Source of the DNA: Vreelandella sp031769195
GTDB taxonomy: Bacteria; Pseudomonadota; Gammaproteobacteria; Pseudomonadales; Halomonadaceae
Reading direction: 5' to 3'
DNA: 64,000 bases
NCBI RefSeq assembly: GCF_031769195.1
Contig: NZ_JAVHNP010000003.1
Coordinates: 124,001-188,000 of the forward strand
In this document: positions 18,120 through 27,445 of the stretch, piece by piece
Numbering within the stretch: the stretch's first letter is position 1
How the letters are laid out: each line of letters opens with the position of its first letter
Notes under the pieces: generated by a model
Told to the model about the DNA's origin: nothing
The model's database searches: none
The model's input: only the letters and a program-made list of their open reading frames with translations
Position numbers and translations under genes: made by a program

Positions 18120-18227
18120 GGCGAAGGGTGACCTCTACAAGTGTTTCGGGGCAATTTCTATTACAATCAGCGGCGCTGACGAAGGCGCAGCAGGCAAATA
18201 CAGCAAGTAACTCATAGGCAGGTGGTG

Positions 18228-18698
18228 ATGTTTGAAGTAGCGCTATTCGAGCCGCGCATGGCTCCCAATACGGGCAACATTATGCGCCTAGTGGCGAACA
18301 ACGGCTGCCGACTCCATTTGATCGAGCCGCTAGGCTTTGATCTCGAAGAGAAAAAGCTCCGCCGCGCTGGCTTAGACTACCGCGACCTTGCCAACGTGAC
18401 CCGCCACGCGGATTTTACGGCGTTTTACACCGCCATGCAGGGTCGCACCATTTGGGCGATTACCACCAAGGGCACCCGTGCCCACAGCGATGCTCGATTC
18501 GCACCAGGGGATGTGCTGCTGTTCGGCTCAGAAACCGCCGGGCTCTCCCCAGAAGTGCACGCCATGCTGCCCGCTGAGCATAAACTGCGCATTCCCATGC
18601 AGCCTAATAACCGTAGTTTGAATCTCTCCAACGCGGTAGCGGTGGTGAGCTATGAAGCATGGCGCCAACAGAGTTACGCTGGCGCCCTTGAGATCTAG
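18228..18698 (+). CDS. trmL: tRNA (cytidine/uridine-34-2'-O)-methyltransferase TrmL
   Basis: A 156-residue SPOUT methyltransferase that 2'-O-methylates the wobble base of tRNA-Leu isoacceptors. Family features are the N-terminal ALFEPRMAPNTGNIMRL, LIEPLGFDLEEKKLRRAGLDY, and the knotted SAM-binding C-terminus with LLFGSETAGL, LRIPMQ and SLNLSNAVAVVSYEAWRQ. ATG at 18228 is preceded by AGGTGG; two in-frame GTG codons just upstream are less likely. It converges on pyrE with a gap of only 2 bp. Confidence 0.93.
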   Translation: MFEVALFEPRMAPNTGNIMRLVANNGCRLHLIEPLGFDLEEKKLRRAGLDYRDLANVTRHADFTAFYTAMQGRTIWAITTKGTRAHSDARFAPGDVLLFGSETAGLSPEVHAMLPAEHKLRIPMQPNNRSLNLSNAVAVVSYEAWRQQSYAGALEI

Positions 18699-18700
18699 CC

Positions 18701-19366
18701 TTATCCGGCAATGCCGTACTGGTCACGGTAAGCGCGTACCGCATCGGCGTAGGCCAGCATCTCGCCGCCCGCGTGCTCTTCCAGATACGTGAGTACTTGC
18801 TCAAGGGTGACGATGCTGACCACCGGCATGCCGTACTGCGCTTGAACTTCCTGAATGGCGCTCTGTTCGCCCTGACCGCGCTCCTGGCGGTCCAGGGCAA
18901 TGATTACCCCGCCTGCCCGGGCGCCGCTTTGCTCAATCAGGCCCATCACTTCACGAATCGCAGTGCCTGCGGTGATCACGTCATCAATGATCAAAATATC
19001 GCCAGACAGCGGCGCGCCCACAATGTTGCCACCTTCGCCGTGGGTTTTGGCCTCTTTACGATTAAAGGAGTAAGGCATATCCAGGTCGTGGTGGTCGGCC
19101 AGCGCCGCCGCCGTCACCGCCGCCAGCGGGATGCCTTTATAAGCGGGCCCAAACAGCACGTCGGCTTTCAAGCCGCTATCGACAATCGCCTGGGCGTAAA
19201 AGCGGCCCAGTTTGGCCAGCGCCCGACCGGTTTGGAACAGTCCAGCATTGAAAAAATAGGGGCTAACGCGGCCAGATTTCAGCGTAAACTCGCCAAACTT
19301 AAGTACGCCCTGTTCAATGGCAAAAGCAATGAAATCGCGCTGGTAGGGTTGTAGAGTGGTGGCCAC
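18701..19366 (-). CDS. pyrE: Orotate phosphoribosyltransferase PyrE
   Basis: PyrE joins orotate and PRPP to make OMP in pyrimidine synthesis. Signatures are KFGEFTLKSGRVSPYFFNAGLF near the N-terminus, FGPAYKGIPLA, and the PRPP-binding ILIIDDVITAGTA. The GTG at 19366 was chosen (GAGGA 5 bp upstream), giving 221 residues close to E. coli PyrE; a longer frame starts at ATG 19402. It is divergent from the Crc-like gene, and the pyrE-crc adjacency is also known in Pseudomonas. Confidence 0.94.
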   Translation of the reverse strand: MATTLQPYQRDFIAFAIEQGVLKFGEFTLKSGRVSPYFFNAGLFQTGRALAKLGRFYAQAIVDSGLKADVLFGPAYKGIPLAAVTAAALADHHDLDMPYSFNRKEAKTHGEGGNIVGAPLSGDILIIDDVITAGTAIREVMGLIEQSGARAGGVIIALDRQERGQGEQSAIQEVQAQYGMPVVSIVTLEQVLTYLEEHAGGEMLAYADAVRAYRDQYGIAG

Positions 19367-19507
19367 GGCATTCCTCACTAAGCGGTAGGTTTCAATCGGC
19401 ACGAAAGCAACAATAAAAGTAGGGTAAATGGCAAGTTTTACTCGCGGCCTTTACCCAAACGTCTAAACGTCGGGTATCATACAGCAGCGACGCAAAAGGG
19501 ACGATTT

Positions 19508-20275
19508 ATGAAAATTGCCAGCATTAATGTCAATGGTATACGTGATGCCGTCGACCGTGGCTTCCTGGACTGGCTGGCTCAGCAGGATGCCGACGTGGTC
19601 TGCGTGCAGAACATCAAGGCGAAAAGTTTTGAACTGGGTGACCACATCCTCTATCCGGAAGGCTATGAAGGCTACTTCCTGGATGCCGAGGAGGATGGTT
19701 TCTCCGGCGTGGCGCTTTACTGCCGCAAAATCCCCAAAGCCATTATGTACGGCCTGGGGTTTCCTCAGTGCGACCACGAAGGACGCTTTCTGCAGGCGGA
19801 TTATGACCGCTTCAGTATTGCCACCTTCCTGATGCCTGATGGAAGCGACCAAAAAGCCAAGCAGGCGTTTATGGAGCAGTACCAAGAGTACCTGACGAAG
19901 ATGTCGCGCAAACGCCGCGAATACATCATCTGCGGTACCTGGCACATTGCCCACAAAACCGTCGATTTGGCCAACTGGTCGGACAACCAGCTCACCTCGG
20001 GCTTCCGCCCAGAAGAGCGTGCCTGGATGGATCAGGTGCTTGGCCCCACCGGCTTTATCGACACCTTCCGCGAAATTAATCGCGATGCAGGCGAGTACAC
20101 CTGGTGGCCAAAGCTTGACCAAGACGTGCCCCGTGATCGTCAAGAAGGCTGGCGGATCGACTACCAACTGGTCGGCCCCAACTTCCGTCGTCACGTGGTG
20201 GACGCGTGGATTGATTACGATGCGACCTTCTCTGAGTTCGCACCGCTGATCGTTGAGTATGATCTAGCGCTTTAA
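19508..20275 (+). CDS. crc: Crc-like protein: exonuclease III fold without the catalytic residues
   Basis: A 255-residue member of the exonuclease III/endonuclease-phosphatase family that most resembles Pseudomonas Crc, the partner of Hfq in carbon catabolite repression. Active-site positions conserved in true nucleases are changed: the Glu of the LQExK motif is Asn35 (VCVQNIKA), the Asp and Asn of GDxNIAH are Thr144 and His146 (GTWHIAH), and the final Asp-His is Glu243-Phe244 (SEFAPLIV); Asp218 in WRIDYQLV remains. Crc also lacks these residues and shares EYTWWP, LQADYDRFSIA and KRREYI-like stretches. It lies between pyrE and rph as crc does in Pseudomonas. Automatic tools may call it exodeoxyribonuclease III. 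Confidence 0.82.
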   Translation: MKIASINVNGIRDAVDRGFLDWLAQQDADVVCVQNIKAKSFELGDHILYPEGYEGYFLDAEEDGFSGVALYCRKIPKAIMYGLGFPQCDHEGRFLQADYDRFSIATFLMPDGSDQKAKQAFMEQYQEYLTKMSRKRREYIICGTWHIAHKTVDLANWSDNQLTSGFRPEERAWMDQVLGPTGFIDTFREINRDAGEYTWWPKLDQDVPRDRQEGWRIDYQLVGPNFRRHVVDAWIDYDATFSEFAPLIVEYDLAL

Positions 20276-20303
20276 GCGTTAGCTACTTCCCGCGTCGCAC
20301 CGC

Positions 20304-20335
20304 CAACAGGCCAGCTTACCGCTGGCCTGTTGCGT
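20304..20335. terminator. Hairpin between crc and rph
   Basis: A perfect 12-bp stem CAACAGGCCAGC / GCTGGCCTGTTG with a 5-base loop lies between the convergent crc and rph genes. The following T-run is short (CGTTTC), so termination strength is moderate. Confidence 0.72.
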
Positions 20336-20363
20336 TTCAGGGCCCTCGTAATGTCGGGCTTTC

Positions 20364-21101
20364 TTAACCGCGAATCCCCAGGGCTTCACGCTGCTTCTCA
20401 CGCAGTTCATCACCGGCTTTTTCGGCCAAATCCAGCATGGCGTTCAGCTCTTTGCGGTTAAACGCGCCCGCTTCCGCCGTGCCCTGTACTTCGATCAGCT
20501 CGCCGCTTTCGGTCATCACCACGTTCAGGTCGGTGTCGGCTTTGCTGTCTTCTGGGTAGTCCAGATCCAGCACCGGCACGCCTTTGTAGATGCCCACCGA
20601 GATCGCGCTGACCAGCTGCTTGAAGGGGTCGCCTTTGATCTTCTTTTCCCGCTGAAGGTAGCGAAGCGCATCCACCAGCGCCACGCAGCCGCCGGTAATC
20701 GCCGCCGTGCGCGTGCCGCCATCGGCCTGGATCACATCGCAATCCACGGTAATGGTGAACTCGCCCAGCTTCTTCAAATTCACCGCTGCGCGCAGGCTGC
20801 GGCCAATCAGGCGCTGAATTTCCAGCGTGCGGCCACCCTGCTTGCCCTGGGCCGCTTCACGGTTGCTGCGGGAGTGAGTGGCGCGGGGCAGCATGCCGTA
20901 CTCAGCGGTAATCCACCCCTGATGTTTACCGCGCAGCCAGCGCGGCACGCCCGCCTCCACGCTCGCATTACACAGCACCTTGGTATCGCCAAACTCCACC
21001 AGCACGGAGCCTTCCGCATGGCGGGTGTAATCACGGGTTAAGCGAATCTCACGGAGCTGGTCGGCCTCGCGACCGCTGGGGCGAACAACATCAGGACGCA
21101 T
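20364..21101 (-). CDS. rph: Ribonuclease PH
   Basis: A 245-residue phosphate-dependent 3'-5' exoribonuclease that trims tRNA 3' ends. Hallmarks are RPSGREADQLREIRLTRDYTRHAEGS at the N-terminus, the phosphate-binding region with RSNREAAQGKQGGRTLEIQRLIGRSLRAAV, CDVIQADGGTRTAAITGG and DLNVVMT. Length is typical. It is the last backbone gene before the sugar cassette; in Pseudomonas yicC follows directly. Confidence 0.96.
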   Translation of the reverse strand: MRPDVVRPSGREADQLREIRLTRDYTRHAEGSVLVEFGDTKVLCNASVEAGVPRWLRGKHQGWITAEYGMLPRATHSRSNREAAQGKQGGRTLEIQRLIGRSLRAAVNLKKLGEFTITVDCDVIQADGGTRTAAITGGCVALVDALRYLQREKKIKGDPFKQLVSAISVGIYKGVPVLDLDYPEDSKADTDLNVVMTESGELIEVQGTAEAGAFNRKELNAMLDLAEKAGDELREKQREALGIRG

Positions 21102-21206
21102 AGCACCTCACATCATGTTTAAAGTGGAAAAGCCCTCTATTGTACACGTCTGAGCGTGCGCGGATGGGCTAACGTCCTGCTCGCGCGATGAAGTCTATTG
21201 GTGACA

Positions 21207-22763
21207 TCAGTCGAGGCGTCCTTCGTAGAGCTTTTTGAAAGCGGCATAGCGAATCGTATGCAGAGTCTGCATTGCTAACTCGGGCTCTAATATTTGCTCG
21301 CCTGGGGCGAGGCCATTGGCAGTGCTGAGTACCTCACCATTGGCTTGGGCAGCCATCGCCGCAACGGCTGCGCCAAGCAGCACGGGTTCAGGCGCATCAG
21401 ATAGGATAACTTTGCAGCCGGTACCATCGGCATAGAGCTTGCGCAGTAAGGCCGAGCGGCCATGACCGCCGCTTAGGTGCAGCGTATCAATGGCATAACC
21501 ATGCGCGTTAAGCCGTTCGATAATCGCACGGGTGCCGTACACCAGCGCGGTAGCTGCCGCCCAGTAGACCTTAATAAAGCTCTCCCTTGGCGTATCGAGC
21601 GTGAGCCCGATAATCGCGCCGCGAATTTCCGGATCTGCTAGCGGAGAGCGGTTACCGATGAAATCGGGGCAGACGTGGGTATGTGGCGCCGGGTCGCCGT
21701 CTTCCAGGCGCTCAAGCAGCAACTCGGAGAGAGCGCCGTGCACATCGTCACCAAATTCGCTGCCTGCAGCGAACATCGCCACTAAGTGATCCAGCAGCGC
21801 GCCGGTAATACTCTGCCCGCCTTCGTTGGCAACAAAACCGTCGCATAGTGCTCCTGGATAAGGGCCCCACACACCGGGTACTTCTTGCCGCACGGGTTGA
21901 GCCCCAATATGGCAGGTGGAAGTGCCGCCAATCACCGCAAGGCGGTTCTCGGGCGCATCGGCCAGACTTCTGCCGAGCGTGCCAAGCGCACCCGCATAGG
22001 CGTCAATCATACCCACTGCGAAGGTACACTGAGTGGTCAAACCCAAGTCACTAGCGGCTTCCGGTGTCAACTGCCCGAGTGCTACGCCCACTGGAAGCGC
22101 TTGGTCGGGCAGGCGGGCGCGCTCGAGCACATCCTGCATACCGATTTGACCCAGAAAACTGTGATCCCAACCATGCCCAGGGCGAGGATCAAATGTCCAC
22201 TTGCAGGCGAGCATACACACCGAACGCTCGGTGGAACCCGTGCACTTAAAGCCCAGCCAGTCGCCAAGATCACCGGCATAGCCAATCTGGGCATAAAGCT
22301 CTGGGCGGTGACGCTTTAGCCACATGAGTTTGGGCATCTGCATCTCGGGCGACATCACGCCGCCTAAATTAGCCAGTGGTGCAGCGTTGGTGGCCGTACA
22401 CTCGGCGGCCTCAGCAGTGGCGCGGTGATCCATCCAGACGATGATATTCCATGCCTCATCGCCCGGTGAGAGCTCAAGCGGCTTTTCTTGCTGATCCAGC
22501 AGCACAAGCGAGCAGGTGGCACTCACTGACATGCTGGTGATGGCGTCGGGCGCCACTCCCGCAGCCTCGCGGGCCCGCTGGGTCGCGCTACATACCGCGC
22601 GCCAGATATCCGTGGAGCTTTGCTCAACGTGGTGCTCGGCAGGACGATGCATCGCAATCGTGGTTTTCGCTTCGGCCAGCATCACTCCATCAAGCGTGAA
22701 AATGCCCGCACGGGCGCTGCCAGTACCGATATCGATGCCTAGAACATGTTCTTGATGACTCAT
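21207..22763 (-). CDS. FGGY-family pentulose kinase
   Basis: A 518-residue carbohydrate kinase of the ribulokinase/YDR109C-like branch of FGGY kinases. The N-terminal ATPase motif GIDIGTGSARAGIF, the catalytic region WMDHRATAEA, and the C-terminal HLSGGHGRSALLRKLYADGTG and EPVLLGAAVAAMAA are visible. It should phosphorylate a pentulose such as D-ribulose taken up by the adjacent ABC transporter. Its start is 12 bp from the end of the upstream permease gene, so it is the last gene of the transport operon. The exact sugar is not evident and no dehydrogenase or isomerase lies nearby. Confidence 0.85.
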   Translation of the reverse strand: MSHQEHVLGIDIGTGSARAGIFTLDGVMLAEAKTTIAMHRPAEHHVEQSSTDIWRAVCSATQRAREAAGVAPDAITSMSVSATCSLVLLDQQEKPLELSPGDEAWNIIVWMDHRATAEAAECTATNAAPLANLGGVMSPEMQMPKLMWLKRHRPELYAQIGYAGDLGDWLGFKCTGSTERSVCMLACKWTFDPRPGHGWDHSFLGQIGMQDVLERARLPDQALPVGVALGQLTPEAASDLGLTTQCTFAVGMIDAYAGALGTLGRSLADAPENRLAVIGGTSTCHIGAQPVRQEVPGVWGPYPGALCDGFVANEGGQSITGALLDHLVAMFAAGSEFGDDVHGALSELLLERLEDGDPAPHTHVCPDFIGNRSPLADPEIRGAIIGLTLDTPRESFIKVYWAAATALVYGTRAIIERLNAHGYAIDTLHLSGGHGRSALLRKLYADGTGCKVILSDAPEPVLLGAAVAAMAAQANGEVLSTANGLAPGEQILEPELAMQTLHTIRYAAFKKLYEGRLD

Positions 22764-22775
22764 GGAAAACCTTAC

Positions 22776-23765
22776 TCAAGACTGTTTAATAAACGGCATA
22801 CGCAGTGCCATCACAATAATTAGAAAAGCACCCCACACCGCGGTGGCCAGATGCTGGCTAGCACCCATAAGGTTCATACCTGAGGCAATCACTTGCAGGC
22901 TCATCAAGCCCAGAACCAGAGGGAGTACGCGGCCAAAGCCGCCAAAAGGGTTGGCCCCGGCCAGAAAACAGGCCAGCACGGTAATCAGCAGGTAGCTCTC
23001 GCCGTGGCCGACACGTACAGAGTTAAAGCGGGCGAGCATCACCATGCCGGCAAGGCCAGCGAGCAGGCCGGAAATTGTATAGACGGTGATCAGCACGCGC
23101 TTGACGTTAATGCCTGAGTACTCGGTCGCGCGGGGATTGGAGCCGAGCATATAGATTGAGAACCCAATGCGAGTAAAGTGCATCACGTACATCAGCCCAG
23201 CGGCGGCGGTAAGAAAGATCAGCATGGGAATTGGCACGCCCAGAAAGCTTCCGCTACCGATAGTTTGAAATACTTCAGGCATACCTGAAATGCCGCCACC
23301 GCGGGTTAGAAACTCGCCCACACCCTGGAGAAAAATCATCGCACCCAGCGACACCAGAATGGGATGAGCGCCTACATAGGCGACGATAATGCCGATGATA
23401 AAGCCTGCGGCAGCACCTACAACAAGTCCGACCATAATTGCCATCGGCACACTGAGAATTCCCACGCCTGCCAGTAAACCTTGCACCAGCCAAGCGGTGG
23501 TGAGCCCAGCAATATTGGCGGTAAAGGTAACCGAGAGGTTTAGCCCGCCGGAAATAATCGGTACCAGCATTGCCAGCGACAGTAGTCCAAGCTCGGGCAG
23601 CTGCATCGACATTGAGCTGAAATTAGTCGCAGAGAGAAACCCAGGAGCCAGCAGCGAGAAAAACACGATGCTGATGATCAAAAGGGCCATCATGACCATC
23701 ACTTCGATGGTATCTCCACCAAGGCGTATGCCAGCACGGGATGGCGTATTCAGCGGATTATTCAT
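22776..23765 (-). CDS. Sugar ABC transporter permease (RbsC/LsrD family), second copy
   Basis: A 329-residue inner-membrane permease of the ribose/AI-2/rhamnose family (BPD_transp_2) with about eight to ten hydrophobic helices. Visible family stretches include PIISGGLNLSVTFTANIAGL and GSNPRATEYSGINVKRVLITVYTISGLLAGLAGMVMLARFNSVR. Its start overlaps the stop of the other permease by 4 bp. The two permeases should form a heterodimer with the double ATPase. Confidence 0.88.
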   Translation of the reverse strand: MNNPLNTPSRAGIRLGGDTIEVMVMMALLIISIVFFSLLAPGFLSATNFSSMSMQLPELGLLSLAMLVPIISGGLNLSVTFTANIAGLTTAWLVQGLLAGVGILSVPMAIMVGLVVGAAAGFIIGIIVAYVGAHPILVSLGAMIFLQGVGEFLTRGGGISGMPEVFQTIGSGSFLGVPIPMLIFLTAAAGLMYVMHFTRIGFSIYMLGSNPRATEYSGINVKRVLITVYTISGLLAGLAGMVMLARFNSVRVGHGESYLLITVLACFLAGANPFGGFGRVLPLVLGLMSLQVIASGMNLMGASQHLATAVWGAFLIIVMALRMPFIKQS

Positions 23766-24760
23766 ACGTTTTGTGCCCTGGTTGAACGGGGCAGCAGGTT
23801 GCCCAAATTACTGGTCGTGATCGCGATCAAAATAATCAACCCGACAATCATGCGGAAAGCGTAGGGCGTTACACCCAGCAGGTTAAGGCCGTTTTGCACC
23901 ACGGCGAGCAGCAGCACGCCGAGCACCGCACCTAGCACCGAGCCGCGCCCGCCGCCTAATGTTGCCCCACCGAGTACTACCGCGGCTAAAATTGGCAGTT
24001 CCTGGCCGATCAAGGCGTTGGGCACCACCTCTTGCACAATATGCGCCTGCATAAGGCCTGCCACACCTGCACATAGCCCCAGCCAGCCGTAAGCGAAGGC
24101 GTGGATTTTCCACACACTCACGCCCGAACGCCGCGCGGCCTCTGGGCTTGAACCAAAGCCATAAACGGCACGCCCGAAGCCGGTGCGAGCCAGAATGAAC
24201 CAGGTGAGCATGACCATGACCGCCATAACGGCGACGGGGAAGTAGAGCGTTGCCGAACCGCGCTCGGCGGGTAGGTTGAGCAGAGGAATTGAGTAGTAGA
24301 GCCAGTCGGGAATATCGTAGATCGATACCCCGCCCGTGAAGTACATCAATAGCCCGAAAAACAGGTTAAAAGTGCCGATAGTGACGATAATCGAAACAAT
24401 GCGAAAACGGTGAATGAGCAGTGCATTAAACAGCCCCAGTAAGGTGCCCACCAGCATTGAGAGTAGGATACCTAGCGGCCAGCTGCCGCCGCCCAGTGTA
24501 TCAATGAGCAGCGTCATCACCACGTACTGCACCACCGAGGCTGCCACCGCGAAGGATATATCAATGCCCCCCGCGATGAGCACGACCACCAGCCCCACGG
24601 CAAATATGATATTGACTGACTGGTTGTTGAGCAGGTCAAACAGGTTCTGAAGAGTTAAGAAACTGTCGGTGGTCAGCGCCAGCACTATCGAGAGCGCCAG
24701 AATAATGCCTAGCAGCACCCCTTCGGTGCCGAGTCGTGTGCGCGATAAAAGATTACGCAT
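23762..24760 (-). CDS. Sugar ABC transporter permease (RbsC/LsrC family), first copy
   Basis: A 332-residue inner-membrane permease, paralogous to the neighbouring one. Family features include VVLIAGGIDISFAVAASVVQYV and GSSPEAARRSGVSVWKIHAFAYGWLGLCAGVAGLMQ, and VLGGATLGGGRGSVLGAVLGV near the C-terminus. It overlaps the ATPase gene by 8 bp upstream and the second permease by 4 bp downstream. Confidence 0.88.
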   Translation of the reverse strand: MRNLLSRTRLGTEGVLLGIILALSIVLALTTDSFLTLQNLFDLLNNQSVNIIFAVGLVVVLIAGGIDISFAVAASVVQYVVMTLLIDTLGGGSWPLGILLSMLVGTLLGLFNALLIHRFRIVSIIVTIGTFNLFFGLLMYFTGGVSIYDIPDWLYYSIPLLNLPAERGSATLYFPVAVMAVMVMLTWFILARTGFGRAVYGFGSSPEAARRSGVSVWKIHAFAYGWLGLCAGVAGLMQAHIVQEVVPNALIGQELPILAAVVLGGATLGGGRGSVLGAVLGVLLLAVVQNGLNLLGVTPYAFRMIVGLIILIAITTSNLGNLLPRSTRAQNV

Positions 24761-26240
24761 TGATGATCGCCTCCAGCGTTTCTTCGGTTGTTTCAGAAGG
24801 GATCACCTCGGTAGCAATGCGCCCATCACGCAGTACTAGCGCGCGGTCAGTATTCATCCAGATTTCTCCCGCTTCGTCGGAGATCAACAAAATCGCAACG
24901 CCCTGGTCGGCAAGACCGCGGATGATGTCAAAAATCCCTGCTTTAGCTCCCACATCGACGCCAATCGTTGGGCAGTCGAGGATCAGTACATCGGGCTCGG
25001 TGGCCAGCCACTTGGCAAGCGCAATGCGCTGTTGGTTGCCGCCCGAGAGCGACGAGACTGCCAGTTCGGCATCGCTTACTTTGGTTTTCAGCTGCGCTAT
25101 CCAGCGCGCCGTGAGCGCCTTAATGCGTTGGGGAGAGAGAAAGAATCGCGGTTGCTCAAGCGTCGGTAGCACCGTCACGGCGGTATTCATATTGATCGAC
25201 TGATTTTGCACCAAGCCAAGATGGAGCCGGTCTTCCGAAAGGTAGGCAATCTTATGGCGCACGGCATCACGGTTAGAGTTTAGCTTGAGCGGCTGGCCAT
25301 CCTTGTGAATGCTGCCTGAGGTGGGTTTTGTCATACCAAAAATGGTGTGAGCAATTTCGGTACGCCCCGCGCCCAGCAAGCCGGTTAAACCAAGAATTTC
25401 ACCGCGGTGCAGGGTAAAAGAGATATCTGCAAACTCGCCTGCACGACTCAGCTTCTTAAGCTCCAGTACCGGTTCACCTTGATGGGTTTTCGCCCGAGGA
25501 GTGAGCTCAAGCTCAAGGCCGGTCATCAGCGTGGAGAGTCGCGCCTGGGTCATTCCTTCGGTTGGGTACATGCCTACCAGTTGGCCGTTACGCAGTACGG
25601 TTACCCGCTGGCAAACTTCCAGCACTTCCGCCAAGCGATGGCTGACCAGCACAATTGAAATGCCCTTTTCAGCCAGTGAGCGGGTGATCGCTAACAGCGC
25701 TTGCACCTCTTTGTGGGTGAGTGAGGCGGTGGGCTCATCCATAAAAATAATGCTGGCCCCTGCGCGCAGCACGCGGCAAATGGCGACCAACTGACGGTGA
25801 GCAATCGAAAGGTCTTCAACGCGGGCTGTGGGATCCAGTTTCAAGCCGAATTGCTGAATAATCTCGCGTGATTGTTGCAGCGCTTTTTTATACGAAATCG
25901 GCCGCCACGGCTTAGAAACATAGTCATCAAAGACGATATTCTCTGCGACGGTTAAGTGCGGGAAGAGCGCTAGATCCTGCCAGATGACATGGATACCCCG
26001 GCTGCGCGCCTCCATCGGGCTAATATCTGAGAGGGTTTCATCACCAAACGTAAACTCAATGCCCGGCTCAGGCTTGTAAACGCCGTTGATAATTTTAATG
26101 AGCGTACTCTTGCCGCAGCCGTTTTCACCCGCTAGGCACATGACCTCGCCACGGCGAAGTTCGAATTCGACATCATCCAGAACCCGGCTTTGCCCGAATA
26201 CCTTGCTAACATGACGCGCTCGAATCGCGATCTCGCTCAT
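24753..26240 (-). CDS. Sugar ABC transporter ATP-binding protein, two ABC domains
   Basis: A 495-residue duplicated ATPase of the RbsA/LsrA/AraG type that powers the adjacent permeases. Domain 1 has the Walker A GENGCGKST and the Asp-Glu box IIFMDEPTASLT, but its signature region reads LSIAHRQL. Domain 2 has a degenerate Walker A (GLLGAGRTEIA), the signature SGGNQQ and DVLILDCPTIGVDVG, where Cys replaces the usual Glu. Such asymmetry is normal in this family. The start at 26240 has GAGGAG 6 bp upstream; a further ATG at 26261 is less likely. Confidence 0.9.
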   Translation of the reverse strand: MSEIAIRARHVSKVFGQSRVLDDVEFELRRGEVMCLAGENGCGKSTLIKIINGVYKPEPGIEFTFGDETLSDISPMEARSRGIHVIWQDLALFPHLTVAENIVFDDYVSKPWRPISYKKALQQSREIIQQFGLKLDPTARVEDLSIAHRQLVAICRVLRAGASIIFMDEPTASLTHKEVQALLAITRSLAEKGISIVLVSHRLAEVLEVCQRVTVLRNGQLVGMYPTEGMTQARLSTLMTGLELELTPRAKTHQGEPVLELKKLSRAGEFADISFTLHRGEILGLTGLLGAGRTEIAHTIFGMTKPTSGSIHKDGQPLKLNSNRDAVRHKIAYLSEDRLHLGLVQNQSINMNTAVTVLPTLEQPRFFLSPQRIKALTARWIAQLKTKVSDAELAVSSLSGGNQQRIALAKWLATEPDVLILDCPTIGVDVGAKAGIFDIIRGLADQGVAILLISDEAGEIWMNTDRALVLRDGRIATEVIPSETTEETLEAIINA

Positions 26241-26333
26241 CGGCGGCTCCTCTCTAGACATGACGGCTCTCTTAACATAACTGCCGCGCTCATTGAGCGC
26301 GGCAGCATTGACATCAAACGAATAAGCGCGGTT

Positions 26334-27317
26334 TTACAGGCCGAGCTCTGCTAGCTCATCCACGGTTTCTTTATTGAGCTCTAGTGGCTGCGAGGCAAAG
26401 ATCGTGTGGCCGTCCAGGGTGATGTCGCCGAGCACCGGAAGCTCCGCCCCATCGGCAATCTCTTCACCGTTATAGAGCATCTCACCGAGAGCAACGAACG
26501 CTTTACCTGCCTCCAGCGGGCTCCATTGGAAACCACCCGTAATGACCCCTTCATGCACCAAACGACGCCCCTGACCCGGTGAGAAAAGCCCCATGACGGC
26601 GACATCGCCCTCTAAACCACGCTCTTTAACCGCACGAGCGGCACCGATGGTACCTTGGCTGCCAAACGACATAATGCCGGCCAAGTCTTCATTCGCGCGC
26701 AGTAGATCAAGAGTGGTACTGCGGCTGTCGTCGACACTTTCGGCCACACCAAAACGTTCAGCTGCTTGGGTCAAACCTGCACAGTTTTCATCCAGCCAGT
26801 TCACGGCAGCATCTGCCCAGGCATTGTGTGCGGGCACGCTCAGTCCGCCCACATAGACAGCGTAGGAGCCTTCACAGCCCGTTGTCTCAGCCAGCAGTTT
26901 GGCGTGCTCCTCGCCGAGCTGCTGCGCCGAAATCATTTCAAAGTCGTAATCGATATTTACTGACTCGGGGCTTTCGTGGGTCAGCACAATAATGCCCTGG
27001 TCACGCGCGCGCTCAAGCACTGGCTCGAGTACTTCACGGTCATTGGGCACCACGCCGATAACATCGACACCGCGGCTGATCAGATCCTCAATCGCGCGCA
27101 CCTGCAGTGCCGGGTCAGCGCTGGTGGGGCCTACCATATAGGCCTCGACGCCCAGCTCCTCACCCATCTGCTCAATGCCCATCTCCATTGCATTGAACCA
27201 GGGGATGCCACCCACCTTCGCGACCACGGCGATAGTGGGAGATTCCTGAGCCATTGCGCTGGCGCTGCCGATAATGCCTGTTAGCGTAGCCGCGGTAAGA
27301 AGTGCTTTGTGTTTCAT
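26334..27317 (-). CDS. Sugar ABC transporter periplasmic binding protein (RhaS/LsrB-like)
   Basis: A 327-residue protein with a signal peptide (MKHKALLTAATLTGI... ending SAMAQ) followed by a type I periplasmic-binding fold: PTIAVVAKVGGIPWFNAMEMGIEQ, VEAYMVGPTSADPALQVRAIEDLISRGVD and IGVVPND. It resembles AI-2/rhamnose-binding proteins. The start at 27317 has AGGA 7 bp upstream. It is the first gene of the operon and is probably under control of the LacI-type operator 51 bp upstream. The real ligand is probably a pentose/pentitol, given the linked kinase, but this is inference. Confidence 0.88.
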   Translation of the reverse strand: MKHKALLTAATLTGIIGSASAMAQESPTIAVVAKVGGIPWFNAMEMGIEQMGEELGVEAYMVGPTSADPALQVRAIEDLISRGVDVIGVVPNDREVLEPVLERARDQGIIVLTHESPESVNIDYDFEMISAQQLGEEHAKLLAETTGCEGSYAVYVGGLSVPAHNAWADAAVNWLDENCAGLTQAAERFGVAESVDDSRSTTLDLLRANEDLAGIMSFGSQGTIGAARAVKERGLEGDVAVMGLFSPGQGRRLVHEGVITGGFQWSPLEAGKAFVALGEMLYNGEEIADGAELPVLGDITLDGHTIFASQPLELNKETVDELAELGL

Positions 27318-27367
27318 TGTGATTTCCTGCTTGCTGTTGGCTAACCCAGTCAGTGGAATAGCGAGCA

Positions 27368-27381
27368 TTGAAGCGCTTTAA
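27368..27381 (-). promoter_or_regulatory. Candidate LacI-family operator of the sugar cassette
   Basis: TTGAAGCGCTTTAA is a near-perfect palindrome (12 of 14) around AAGCGCTT, the AANCGNTT-type core used by LacI-family repressors. It lies about 51 bp upstream of the binding-protein start, where a repressor could block transcription. Confidence 0.5.
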
Positions 27382-27445
27382 TAGGGCTGCGATACGTTGC
27401 GCCATGGTCAAATGGAATGGCGCGGACGCTGATGCGCCTCACAAT

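Noticed and set aside
19463..20194. A 243-codon open frame antisense to the Crc-like gene
   Set aside because: It overlaps a well-supported gene completely, has no ribosome site or recognisable domain, and GC-rich codons create such antisense frames by chance.
26334..27317. An AI-2 (lsr) uptake system
   Set aside because: The binding protein resembles LsrB, but there is no LsrF, LsrG or LsrR-like gene, the regulator is LacI type, and the kinase is of the pentulose FGGY branch.
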